DNA of 64,000 bases from NCBI RefSeq assembly GCF_014645655.1, contig NZ_BMMD01000008.1, forward strand, positions 1 to 64,000. Reading direction: 5' to 3'. The translations under genes and the position numbers were made by a program. The first letter of the stretch is position 1, and each line of letters begins with the position of its first letter. Below are positions 16,745-25,126 of this stretch, piece by piece. Under the pieces are notes generated by a model. The model worked only from the letters and a program-made list of their open reading frames with translations. It was not told the DNA's origin and did no database searches. This DNA comes from Agromyces bauzanensis (GTDB taxonomy: Bacteria; Actinomycetota; Actinomycetes; Actinomycetales; Microbacteriaceae).

Positions 16745-16780
16745 GAGGGGTGCCGTCCCGGAGAATGGACGGCACCCCTC
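16745..16780 (+). terminator. Perfect 14-bp hairpin downstream of the membrane protein
   Basis: The arms 16745-16758 (gaggggtgccgtcc) and 16767-16780 are perfectly complementary around an 8-base loop. No T-run follows, as is common for high-G+C intrinsic terminators. The rest of the gap (16781-17040) shows no supported gene. Confidence 0.6.
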
Positions 16781-17053
16781 GTCCCCTTGGGTGGCGGGCC
16801 TGCGTGCCGCGGGAGTCCGATCGCCGCGGCGATCTGCTCAGCGTACGCCGACGACGCTTTCGCCTGAAGCCCCCAGAACTCGGGTCGCCGCTGTGCCGGC
16901 CATCTCGACACGGGGTGTGACTCAGCCGCGACTCACCCGCGACTCACCCCCGCGGTCACTTTACAGGGGGGACCCGCTGAGGTTGCATGGGGAGGAGGAC
17001 CGGGACTCGACTCGAAGTCCGTACGCTGTTGACGACAGGTGGAGGTGGGGACC

Positions 17054-19399
17054 GTGGACGCTCGGAACAAGCGCAACCGCGACTTCGCCGAGACCCGTAC
17101 GCCGCTCGGCGTCCTCGGCGGATTCGTCGGCCTCGTCGTCACGAGCGCGGCCGCGGCCACGCTCGTGACGGTGGGCATCACGCCGGCGATCGCGACCGTC
17201 GGGATCGCGGCATCCGGAACCATCGGCATGTTCGAGAACCTCCCCAGCTACCTCGAGATCGGCGAGTTGTCGGAGAAGAGCGACATCTATGCGACGCGCT
17301 CCGACGGGTCGACCGCACTACTCGCCTCCTTCTACGACCAGAACCGGGTCGAGGTCGGCTGGGACCAGATCAGCCAGTACGTGAAGGATGCCGCGGTGGC
17401 CGGTGAGGACCCGCGCTTCTACGAGCATGGGGGCATCGACCTGCAGGGCACCGTGCGAGCGGCCGTGACGACGGCGACCGGCCGCGAGACGCAGGGCGGC
17501 TCGTCGATCGCGCAGCAGTATGTCAAGAACGTGCGCGTGCAGGAGTGCGAGCGCGAAGCGGCCACCGTGGCGCTCGAGGACCTGACCGACGAGCAGCGGA
17601 CGGCACTGACCGGCGACGAGCGGTTCGCCCTCATCGAGGATGAGCGGCTCGGCTGCTACGACTCGGTCACCGAGACCACGATCGACCGCAAGCTCAAGGA
17701 GATGCGCCTGGCGATCGGCGTCGAGAAGCGGTACAGCAAGAGCGAGATCCTGCTCGGCTACCTGAACATCGCCGGCTTCGGCGGCACCGTGTACGGCATC
17801 GAGGCCGCAGCGAACTACTACTATTCGACCACCGCGGCGAACGTGACGCTCGCGCAGGCGGCCTCCCTCATGGCCATCGTCAACAATCCGGCGAAGTTCA
17901 AGATCGACGGTCCCGACGACGAGGCGAACGGCGCGGCCAACGGCTACGCCGACAACCTCGGGCGACGCGACTACATCCTGCGGCAGATGCTCGATGAGCG
18001 GAAGATCACGCGGGCGGAGTTCGACGAGGCGATCGCCACCCCCGTGCAGCCTGCCATCAAGGAGCCGAGCACCGGTTGTCAGACCGCCGGCGGCAGCGCG
18101 TACTTCTGCGACTACGTGAAGAACATCCTGCAGACCGATCCGATCTTCGGTGAGGACGCCGAGACGCGCATGCTCAACTTCCGCCGGGGTGGGTACCAGA
18201 TCTACACGACCCTCGACCTCGACCTGCAGAACGCGGCCGAGACTGCGATCGGCAACAACGTGCCGCAGGCTTACCCGGGGTGGGACCTCGGTGCGGTGAT
18301 CTCGAGCGTGCAGGTCGGCACTGGGCGGGTCCTCGCCATGGCGCAGAACAAGACCTACAGCCAGGATCCGTTGGTGCTGCAGCAGGGACCGCAATTCACG
18401 AGCATCAACTACAACACCGACTACGACTACGGCGGGTCGCGCGGCTTCCAGCCGGGCTCATCCTACAAGGTCTTCACGCTGGCGCAGTGGCTCAACGAGG
18501 GCCACAGCCTCGCTGAGCGCGTCGACTCCCGCCGGAAGAGCAACTGGGGGGTCTTCCAGGACAGCTGCCTGGGGCCGCAGTTCGCTGGCGACTGGAACCC
18601 GAGGAACGACGCCAACGAGTCGGGCGGCAACTACAGCGCCCTGGAGTCGACCATCGGCTCGATCAACACGGGCTTCGTCGGCATGGCGAAGCGGCTCGAC
18701 CTGTGCGGCATCCGCAAGACCGCCGAGGCGTTCGGGATGCACCGCGCCGACGGCGACCCGCTCCAGCAGGGGCCGGCGTCGGTCATCGGCACCAACGAGG
18801 TCGCCCCGCTCAGCATGGCCGTCGCGTTCGCGGGCATCGCGAACAACGGGGTCACCTGCACGCCCGTGGCGATCGACCGCATCGTGGGCCGCGACGGTGA
18901 GGAGATCCCGCCGCCGCAGTCGACCTGCACGCAGTCGGTGACACCGGAGGTCGCGTCCGCGATGTACTACGCGCTGGGGCGAGTGATGACGGGTGGCACG
19001 GCCACGGCCTCGTACGGCGCCACCCAGCCCAGGGTGCCGCTCATCGGCAAGACCGGCACGACCGACGGAGCCAAGGACACGTGGATGGTCGGCGCGAGCA
19101 CGAAGGTGGCGATCGCAGCGGCGGTGGTGAGCGTGAACGGCGAGGCGAACCAGCGCGGCATCCGGTTCGACAGCGGGGAGGCCGCCACCGCCCGGCACCG
19201 GATGTGGCCGCACGTGATGTCGGTCGCCGCGGCGAAGTACGGCGGCGACGCCTTCCCCGAATCGTTCGGGCCCGCCGGTCCGCCGCCGTCCGGCTCGAAC
19301 AACTCCGACGACGGAGGCGCGCCCGACGAGGGCGGGCCCGGGAACAGCGACGGCGGCGGGGGCAATGGGAACGGCGGCGGGAACGGCGGAGACGACTGA
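17054..19399 (+). CDS. Bifunctional class A penicillin-binding protein (PBP1-type)
   Basis: This 781-aa membrane-anchored protein polymerises and cross-links peptidoglycan. One transmembrane helix near residues 18-50 precedes a GT51 glycosyltransferase domain (catalytic Glu in AGEDPRFYEHGG near 115; GGSSIAQQYVKN). The transpeptidase domain follows with SSYK near 468, SIN near 536 and KTGTT near 664. The tail is a Gly/Asp/Asn-rich low-complexity segment. GTG 17054 is preferred to GTG 17039 because a ggaggtgggg ribosome-binding site sits just upstream. It is flanked by strong intergenic DNA and appears monocistronic. Confidence 0.93.
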   Translation: MDARNKRNRDFAETRTPLGVLGGFVGLVVTSAAAATLVTVGITPAIATVGIAASGTIGMFENLPSYLEIGELSEKSDIYATRSDGSTALLASFYDQNRVEVGWDQISQYVKDAAVAGEDPRFYEHGGIDLQGTVRAAVTTATGRETQGGSSIAQQYVKNVRVQECEREAATVALEDLTDEQRTALTGDERFALIEDERLGCYDSVTETTIDRKLKEMRLAIGVEKRYSKSEILLGYLNIAGFGGTVYGIEAAANYYYSTTAANVTLAQAASLMAIVNNPAKFKIDGPDDEANGAANGYADNLGRRDYILRQMLDERKITRAEFDEAIATPVQPAIKEPSTGCQTAGGSAYFCDYVKNILQTDPIFGEDAETRMLNFRRGGYQIYTTLDLDLQNAAETAIGNNVPQAYPGWDLGAVISSVQVGTGRVLAMAQNKTYSQDPLVLQQGPQFTSINYNTDYDYGGSRGFQPGSSYKVFTLAQWLNEGHSLAERVDSRRKSNWGVFQDSCLGPQFAGDWNPRNDANESGGNYSALESTIGSINTGFVGMAKRLDLCGIRKTAEAFGMHRADGDPLQQGPASVIGTNEVAPLSMAVAFAGIANNGVTCTPVAIDRIVGRDGEEIPPPQSTCTQSVTPEVASAMYYALGRVMTGGTATASYGATQPRVPLIGKTGTTDGAKDTWMVGASTKVAIAAAVVSVNGEANQRGIRFDSGEAATARHRMWPHVMSVAAAKYGGDAFPESFGPAGPPPSGSNNSDDGGAPDEGGPGNSDGGGGNGNGGGNGGDD

Positions 19400-19425
19400 C
19401 CGCGCTCACATCTGACGGGCCCTCG

Positions 19426-20355
19426 TCAGCGTGCGGCCCAGGCGGCCGCGGTGCGGTCGATCACCTCGGCCCACGGGGTGGGGCGGATCCCGAACGCCTC
19501 GGTGGTCTCCGCGGCGTCGATGACGAACGGCCGGTCGAACTGATACCGCAGCTCGCGGACGTGCCCGAGGAGCGGGACGAACGGCGCCAGCGCCGTGAGT
19601 GGGGCCCGCGGCATCCGACGCACCACCGGCGAGGCGACGCCCGCCGCCGTGGAGAGCTGCTCGAGGAGCGCCCGGATCGCGACCGGTGGGTTCGTCGGCA
19701 CGTGCCAGGCGCGGCCCCACGCGCGTTCGTCGCGCCCGAGCACCTCGAGCGTGTGGCCGATGTCGGGCACGTACGTCCAGCTGTGCGGCGCATCGGGGTC
19801 GCCGACCACGCTCGCTGCGCGGCCGGCGAGCACTGAGGCGCCGTATCGCGCGATCAGGCCGTGCTCGGCCCTCACGGTCGGGCCGAGGTAGTCCGACGCG
19901 CGCACCTCGGTGGTGCGCACGCGTCCGGCTTCGTGCGCGGCGAGCGCGTCGAGCCAGAGGCGCGCGCGGAGCCGGCCGGTGCGGGAGGTCGCGGCAAGGG
20001 GGAGTGCCGGGGTCATGGGCTGGTCGACCGGGCCGTAGCCGTACAGGTTGCCCATCGTCACGAGCACGGCGCCCGTGCGCTCGGCGGCCGAGAGCGCCGC
20101 TGCGGCGAGCGGCGGCCACCCCGTCTCCCAGCGCGGGTACGGTCCGGGATTCGCGCAGTCGTACATCACGTCGACGCCGTCGGCGGCGCGAGCGAGTGCC
20201 TCGGGGTCCGTCGCGTCCAGTGCGACGGACTCCGCGCCGGCGGTGGACATCCGCCCGGAACGCGTGACCACGCGCACGGTCTGGCCCGAGGCGACGAGAT
20301 GCTCGGCGAGGGAGGACCCCGTGGGTCCGGCGCCGATGACGAGGTGTCGTGACAT
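19426..20355 (-). CDS. NAD(P)-dependent epimerase/dehydratase (atypical SDR)
   Basis: This 309-aa Rossmann-fold protein has the dinucleotide motif GAGPTGSSLAEHL at the N-terminus, as in extended/atypical short-chain dehydrogenases. A catalytic Tyr-x3-Lys is not clearly present, so it may be an NmrA-like or reductase-type member. It would act on a sugar-nucleotide or small metabolite in the cytosol. It is convergent with the penicillin-binding protein gene. The MBL-fold gene lies 11 bp upstream on the same strand, so both are probably one transcript. Confidence 0.8.
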   Translation of the reverse strand: MSRHLVIGAGPTGSSLAEHLVASGQTVRVVTRSGRMSTAGAESVALDATDPEALARAADGVDVMYDCANPGPYPRWETGWPPLAAAALSAAERTGAVLVTMGNLYGYGPVDQPMTPALPLAATSRTGRLRARLWLDALAAHEAGRVRTTEVRASDYLGPTVRAEHGLIARYGASVLAGRAASVVGDPDAPHSWTYVPDIGHTLEVLGRDERAWGRAWHVPTNPPVAIRALLEQLSTAAGVASPVVRRMPRAPLTALAPFVPLLGHVRELRYQFDRPFVIDAAETTEAFGIRPTPWAEVIDRTAAAWAAR

Positions 20356-20366
20356 CCGTCGCCTCC

Positions 20367-21005
20367 TCAGAAGTCGAGCGTGTCGCCGGGCTCGAGCGGC
20401 ACGTACTCGCCGCCGCCCTGCTCGGTCGCCCAGCCGAGCCGCGCGTTCGACAGGGCCTTGCCGGCCTGCGAGAGCACCATCTCGTGCGTCGGGAACGCGC
20501 GGCGCGGCGTCACGGCCATGACGTAGTCCATCGACTCGGCGATCTTCATCCAGGGCGCGCCCGCGGGCGCCGCCAGCACCTCGACGTCGACGCCCTCGGG
20601 CACCGTGAACGAATCGCCCGCGTAGTACAGCCGGTCGTTCACGAGCACGCCGAGGTTGTCGACGATGGGGATGGAGGAGTGGATCAGGGCGTGCCGTCCG
20701 CCGAAGAACCGCAGGCGGAACGGCCCCACCGTGACCTCGTCACCGGCCGCGATCGTCTCGATCGGAAAGCCGGATGCCGCCGTCGCGACGCCGGCGGGAC
20801 CGAAGATGCGCACCTCCGGGTTCGCCTCGACGATGCGACCGAGCTGTTCGGGCGTCCAGTGGTCGTCGTGCTGGTGCGTGATGACGACGGCGACGGCGCC
20901 CGCCGATTCCGTGATGGGCGTCGTGAACTTGCCGGGATCGATGAATAGCTTGTTTCCGGAGTCCTCGATGACGAGCGCGGCATGTTCGAGCTTCGTGAGT
21001 CGCAT
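20367..21005 (-). CDS. Metallo-beta-lactamase-fold hydrolase (UlaG-like)
   Basis: This 212-aa protein has the metal-binding THQHDDH motif (HxHxDH) and later acidic/His ligands in YYAGDSF and FPTHEM. It belongs to the UlaG-like branch of the metallo-beta-lactamase superfamily, likely a lactonase or other hydrolase with unknown substrate. ATG 21005 is preferred since the 12 residues from the upstream ATG look random. It is transcribed before the epimerase gene and divergently from the lipid kinase gene. Confidence 0.85.
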   Translation of the reverse strand: MRLTKLEHAALVIEDSGNKLFIDPGKFTTPITESAGAVAVVITHQHDDHWTPEQLGRIVEANPEVRIFGPAGVATAASGFPIETIAAGDEVTVGPFRLRFFGGRHALIHSSIPIVDNLGVLVNDRLYYAGDSFTVPEGVDVEVLAAPAGAPWMKIAESMDYVMAVTPRRAFPTHEMVLSQAGKALSNARLGWATEQGGGEYVPLEPGDTLDF

Positions 21006-21067
21006 GCGTCGAGCCAACACCGCCGGTCGGTTGCCGCGCAAGTCCGGCGGCCTGCCAGAATCGCTCC

Positions 21068-21970
21068 ATGGATCGTGCCCCTCGGCGCCTCATCGTCGCC
21101 GTCAACCCGGCCGCCTCGTTCGGTCGCAACCGCGCCGTCGGGCCGGTCGTCGCCGAACGCCTCATCGTGGAGGGTTACGACGTCTCCATGCTGCGCGAGC
21201 CGAACTTCGAGCTGCTCCGGCGAGAGACCGAGCAGGCTTTCGCGCAGGGCGCCGGCGGGCTCATCGTGGTCGGCGGCGACGGCATGGTCTCCCTCGCCGT
21301 GAACCTCGTCGCGGGCACGGGCGTGCCGGTCGGCATCGTCCCCACCGGAACGGGCAACGACCTGGCGCGCGGCCTCGGCCTGCCGTTCGACGACCCCGCG
21401 GCGGCCACCGAGGAGCTCGTCGCCGCACTCGAGCGGCCCCCGCGACGCATCGACGCGGGCATCATCCGCCACGGCGGGCTCTCGACGTACTTCGCGTGCG
21501 TCGTGTCGACCGGCTTCGACGCCGTCGTGAACGAGCGGGCGAACCGGATGTCCCGCCCGCGCGGACCGAGCCGCTACACGCTCGCCCTCATCCGCGAGCT
21601 GGCGACATTCCGGCCTCGGATGTACACGATCACGATCGACGGCGTACGCCGGGAGCAGCGAGCCATGCTCGTGTCGGTGGCCAACAACCCCTTGCTCGGC
21701 GGCGGCATGCGCATCGTGCCGCACGCCGACCTCGCCGACGGGATGCTCGACGTCTTCATGGTGCATCCGTTGTCGCGCATGGGGTTCATCAGGGTGTTCC
21801 CGAAGGTGTTCGCGGGCGAGCACACCGACCACCCGGCAGTCGAGTTCGTGCGCGGCCGGAGGATCACCATCGAGGCCGACGACATCATCGCCTACGCCGA
21901 CGGTGAGCGCATCGGCGCGCTGCCGATCGAGGTCGAGGTGGCGCCGGGAGCCGTCTCGGTGTTCGCCTGA
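21068..21970 (+). CDS. Diacylglycerol-kinase-family lipid kinase
   Basis: This 300-aa cytosolic enzyme is of the DAGK_cat/YegS type, which phosphorylates diacylglycerol or related lipids with ATP. The N-terminus has LIVAVNPAASFG, followed by the GGDGM nucleotide-binding motif (GGLIVVGGDGMVSLAVN) and PTGTGNDLARGLGLPF. The C-terminal part (GGGMRIVPHADLADGMLDV) is characteristic of the family. It may recycle diacylglycerol into phospholipid synthesis. It stands alone, with tRNA-Glu 77 bp downstream. Confidence 0.92.
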   Translation: MDRAPRRLIVAVNPAASFGRNRAVGPVVAERLIVEGYDVSMLREPNFELLRRETEQAFAQGAGGLIVVGGDGMVSLAVNLVAGTGVPVGIVPTGTGNDLARGLGLPFDDPAAATEELVAALERPPRRIDAGIIRHGGLSTYFACVVSTGFDAVVNERANRMSRPRGPSRYTLALIRELATFRPRMYTITIDGVRREQRAMLVSVANNPLLGGGMRIVPHADLADGMLDVFMVHPLSRMGFIRVFPKVFAGEHTDHPAVEFVRGRRITIEADDIIAYADGERIGALPIEVEVAPGAVSVFA

Positions 21971-22000
21971 GCGGCCGCGGTCGGCGAGGCGGCCTCGATT

Positions 22001-22029
22001 TTGCGGCTCGTCCGCGCCTGTGTCATACT
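22001..22029 (+). promoter_or_regulatory. Promoter of tRNA-Glu
   Basis: A -35 element TTGCGG (22001-22006) and a -10 element CATACT (22024-22029) are 17 bp apart. Transcription would begin about 10 bases before the tRNA. Spacing and position are good for a vegetative sigma-70-type promoter. Confidence 0.6.
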
Positions 22030-22047
22030 CTTCCAGTTGTCGATTTC

Positions 22048-22120
22048 GGCCCCATCGTTTAGCGGCCTAGGACGCCGCCCTCTCACGGCGGTAGCGCGGG
22101 TTCAAATCCCGCTGGGGTCA
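22048..22120 (+). tRNA. tRNA-Glu (anticodon CTC)
   Basis: A complete 73-nt cloverleaf is visible. The acceptor stem ggcccca pairs with tggggtc, the anticodon stem ccgcc/ggcgg encloses the loop ctctcac, and the T arm is gcggg-ttcaaat-cccgc. The anticodon CTC occupies 22082-22084. The discriminator is A and CCA is not encoded, as is usual in actinobacteria. Confidence 0.97.
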
Positions 22121-22150
22121 CGCATGCGACATGCGACATCCGACGACTGA

Positions 22151-22184
22151 CGAATGCCCTCGCTCCGCGGGGGCATTCGGCGTT
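22151..22184 (+). terminator. Terminator after tRNA-Glu
   Basis: A 9-bp perfect stem (cgaatgccc at 22151-22159, gggcattcg at 22171-22179) is followed by cgttt. It lies 30 bp after the tRNA and before the terC leader. Confidence 0.6.
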
Positions 22185-22227
22185 TCCCGGGGGTCCAGCC
22201 CGGGGCATCCGTCGACGAACCATCGGC

Positions 22228-22362
22228 TAGACTCGTGCGAGCGAAGGGGAGTATCCCGCGGGGCGAGTCCGCCTCGGGCCACGATCGTCAGTACGAGCGC
22301 CGAAGACGCCGCTCCGGGCGTGGCGGCGCGCCGATGGCGCGGTCGGGAGAGACTTTCGGGTT
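22228..22362 (+). ncRNA. yybP-ykoY-type manganese riboswitch
   Basis: The terC leader contains the conserved 5' element ggggagtat (22247-22255) and the distant 3' element gggagagacttt (22345-22356), which flank variable hairpins as in the yybP-ykoY family. This RNA senses Mn2+ and commonly controls TerC/Alx and other manganese exporters, so the downstream gene fits. Boundaries are approximate. A covariance-model search would settle it. Confidence 0.72.
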
Positions 22363-22390
22363 CACCTGACCCCGCACCGGAAGGCCACTT

Positions 22391-23434
22391 GTGCTCGAAC
22401 TCCCCGCTTGGTTCGAAATCGGATCCCTCGTCGTCCTGACGCTCGTCCTCATCGGCGACCTGCTGCTCGTCGTGAAGCGCCCGCACGTCCCCTCGTTCCG
22501 CGAGTCGACACTCTGGGTGGTATTCTACGTCGCGCTCGCCCTCATCTTCGCGCTGCTGATGTTCCTGCTCGGCGATGCGGAGCACGCGGGCCAGTTCATC
22601 GCGGGCTGGCTCACCGAGTACAGCCTGTCGATCGACAACCTGTTCGTCTTCGTCATCATCATGGCGCGGTTCGCCGTGCCGAAGAAGATGCAGCAGGAGG
22701 TGCTCATGGTGGGCATCATCCTCGCCCTGATCTTCCGCGGAATCTTCATCCTGCTCGGCGCGCAACTGATCGAGAACTTCAGCTGGGTCTTCTACATCTT
22801 CGGCGCGTGGCTCGTGTGGACGGCGATCCAGCAGGCGTTCCTGCACCGCGAGGAGAGCGCCGAGGAGAACGAGGGCCGGCTCATCCGGATGCTCCGCAAG
22901 CGCGTGCGCATCTCGGACGACTACGACGGCATCAAGCTGCGCACCACGGTGGACGGCACGCGAATGTTCACGCCGATCATCATCGTGTTCATCGCGATCG
23001 GCACGACCGACCTGCTGTTCGCGCTCGACTCGATTCCGGCGATCTTCGGCATCACGCAGAGCGCCTTCATCGTGTTCACGGCGAACGTGTTCGCGCTCAT
23101 GGGGCTGCGCCAGCTGTACTTCCTCCTGGGCGGACTCCTCGAACGACTCGAGTACCTGAAGTACGGCATCGCCTTCATCCTCGCCTTCATCGGGGTGAAG
23201 CTCGTGCTGCACGCCCTGCACGTGAATGAGCTCCCGTTCCTCAACGGCGGCGAGCCCGTCGAGTGGGCGCCCGAGATCTCGACGTGGATGTCGCTCGGCG
23301 TGATCATCGCGTCGATGGCCGTCGCGACGATCGCGAGCCTCGTCAAGGCGCGGGTCGATTCGCAGCGTCGTGGCGCCACGCTGCTCGACGAGGTGCCGCG
23401 TTTCACCGAGGAGAGCCGCGGTTCCGAGCACTGA
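22391..23434 (+). CDS. TerC/Alx-family integral membrane protein
   Basis: This 347-aa inner-membrane protein has about nine transmembrane helices. Two membrane acidic motifs, SIDNLFVFVIIM and FALDSIPAIFG, mark the TerC family and probably coordinate the metal. TerC/Alx proteins export manganese or load it onto secreted enzymes, which fits the riboswitch-like leader upstream. GTG 22391 has a ggaagg ribosome-binding site at 22379-22384. An insert of charged residues (REESAEENEGRLIRMLRKRV) lies in the central cytoplasmic loop. Confidence 0.93.
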   Translation: MLELPAWFEIGSLVVLTLVLIGDLLLVVKRPHVPSFRESTLWVVFYVALALIFALLMFLLGDAEHAGQFIAGWLTEYSLSIDNLFVFVIIMARFAVPKKMQQEVLMVGIILALIFRGIFILLGAQLIENFSWVFYIFGAWLVWTAIQQAFLHREESAEENEGRLIRMLRKRVRISDDYDGIKLRTTVDGTRMFTPIIIVFIAIGTTDLLFALDSIPAIFGITQSAFIVFTANVFALMGLRQLYFLLGGLLERLEYLKYGIAFILAFIGVKLVLHALHVNELPFLNGGEPVEWAPEISTWMSLGVIIASMAVATIASLVKARVDSQRRGATLLDEVPRFTEESRGSEH

Positions 23435-23583
23435 GGGTCGTTGCCCGGCCGGGCCCCGGTCGTGACGTGGGTCTCTCCACAACGGTCGGCGCGCCCGGCC
23501 GTGACTTGCTAGCGTGGTGAGGCGGCGCCTGGGTGGGGCGCCCGGGTCGGCGGGCCCGGTGGCGAGCTGCGGCGAGGAGAATC

Positions 23584-24468
23584 GTGTCGGATGATGGCGA
23601 GGACGTCGTCGCACTTCCGCGCGGTTCGGCCGTGATCGCGCACAGCGCCCGGAGCGACGTGGGGCTTGCCCGCAGCGTCAACGAGGACTCCTACCTGGCC
23701 GAGGCGCCCGTGTACCTCGTGGCCGACGGCATGGGCGGCCACGCGCGGGGCGACGCCGCGAGCCGCACGGTGGTCGAGACCTTCCGCCGCCACCTCGAAG
23801 CGGGGCGGCCCTCGACGCCCGAGCAGGTGCTGGATGCGATCCACAGCTCGAACGACGCCGTGCGGGCGCTCACCGAGGAGGGCGAGGAGGGCACCGCCGT
23901 CGCGGGCACCACACTCACGGGGGTCGCGCTCGTCGACGCGGGCGACGGCGCCGGATTCCACTGGATGGTCTTCAACATCGGCGACTCCCGCGTGTACGCG
24001 TGGGACGGGCGTACGCTCGAACAGCTCAGCGTCGATCACTCCGCGGTGCAGGAGCTCGTCGACGCCGGGCTGCTCCGCGCGGATGAGGCCGATCGGCATC
24101 CCGAGCGGAACGTCATCACTCGGGCGATCGGAGCCGATGCCGTCGTCGAACCCGACATCTGGCTCATTCCCGCGACGGGCCGACAGGTCTTCCTGATCTG
24201 CTCCGACGGTCTCTCGAAGGAGGTCGACGACGAGCGCCTCGCGCACATCCTCGCGGGCGACACCGGACACGCCGCGGGCCTCGCCGGCGAACTCGTCGAC
24301 GCCGCGCTGGAACACGGCGGCCGCGACAACGTGACCGTGATCGTCGTAGAGTCCGAGCTCGGTGCCGGCGACGACGACGAGGCGACCCGGGATCGCCCCG
24401 ACGCCCGGCCCGACGAGGACACGACGCCGCGTGGCGTGGGAGGTGGGAACGGCGACGTACCGTCCTGA
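23584..24468 (+). CDS. PP2C-family serine/threonine protein phosphatase
   Basis: This 294-aa soluble phosphatase depends on Mg2+ or Mn2+. Metal-ligand motifs are present: RSVNEDSYL, VADGMGGH, NIGDSRVY, ICSDGLSKEV and GGRDNVTVIVV. The C-terminal 35 residues are acidic and disordered. GTG 23584 follows a ggcgaggaga ribosome-binding site; the longer frame upstream is not protein-like. It would reverse Ser/Thr kinase signalling. Its usual downstream neighbour in related genomes, an FHA-domain protein, is here a wreck. Confidence 0.92.
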   Translation: MSDDGEDVVALPRGSAVIAHSARSDVGLARSVNEDSYLAEAPVYLVADGMGGHARGDAASRTVVETFRRHLEAGRPSTPEQVLDAIHSSNDAVRALTEEGEEGTAVAGTTLTGVALVDAGDGAGFHWMVFNIGDSRVYAWDGRTLEQLSVDHSAVQELVDAGLLRADEADRHPERNVITRAIGADAVVEPDIWLIPATGRQVFLICSDGLSKEVDDERLAHILAGDTGHAAGLAGELVDAALEHGGRDNVTVIVVESELGAGDDDEATRDRPDARPDEDTTPRGVGGGNGDVPS

Positions 24469-25009
24469 CTCGGCGGCCTCATGGTTCGCCGCAGTGCGTG
24501 GCGGAGTCGTCGCGAACCGAGGGTGCGTGACGGCGACAGCGAGGTCTCGGGCGCGGGGATCGCGACGTGGGCCGAACGGGTGCTCTCGGGCGACGCCGTC
24601 GAGGTCGTCGTGACGGACGTCGCTTCCGACGGCGTCGGATGCCGCGGTACGCGCCGTGTCGCGGCCGGCCGGGCCGCCTCCGGCGCCTCGTGAGCCGCTA
24701 CCGCGTGCGTCGGCGTCGGTCGTGCTCGGCCGCGACCCGGCGCCCGACCCGACCCGGCCGGCGGCGGCGGCGATCCGGTTGGAGGACCCGGCGAGATCCG
24801 GTCCGAGACGCACGCGCGCATCGAGGTCGTCGACGGCCGCGTCGAGGTCACCGACCTCTTCCTCGACGAACGGCACGCGCGTGCTCACGCCCGAGGGCGA
24901 ATCGCGCGAACTCGAGCCCGGACGGCCCGTGGAGGCGCCGAGCGGGGCGACCGTGCTGCTCGGCGAGTTCGCCGTGCTGCTGGATCGGGTGCCGCTCGAC
25001 ACGGTGTAG
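24440..25009 (+). pseudogene. FHA-domain protein gene with several frameshifts
   Basis: Fragments of one protein appear in successive frames: TYRPDSAASWFAAVRGGVV (near 24450), EVSGAGIATWAERVLSGDA (near 24540), ASASVVLGRDPAPDPTRPAA (near 24710), EIRSETHARIEVVDGRVEV (near 24790), then NGTRVLTPEGESRELEPG to the stop at 25007. The last pieces are an FHA phosphothreonine-binding fold (S-x-T-H and N-G-T elements). At least three or four frame changes are needed to join them. This is either a true pseudogene or an error-rich stretch of assembly. Confidence 0.65.
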
Positions 25010-25126
25010 CCTGATGTGGTGCGCGCTCCACGACTCCTTCTTCTGTGCCGCGGCGGGGCCTCGTCCTAGGCCGATCCCGTCGCGGAGTCCGCCGTCGGCT
25101 GACCACAGATTCTGAGGAAGCGAACG

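Noticed and set aside
16790-16911. Minus-strand coding fragment (EFWGLQAKASSAYAEQIAAA)
   Set aside because: It looks protein-like for about 30 residues but runs into the 14-bp hairpin and has no continuation; too short to call a gene or pseudogene.
25016-25117. Leader peptide for leucine attenuation upstream of leuC
   Set aside because: The short ORF has a single Leu codon and no visible terminator/antiterminator pair.
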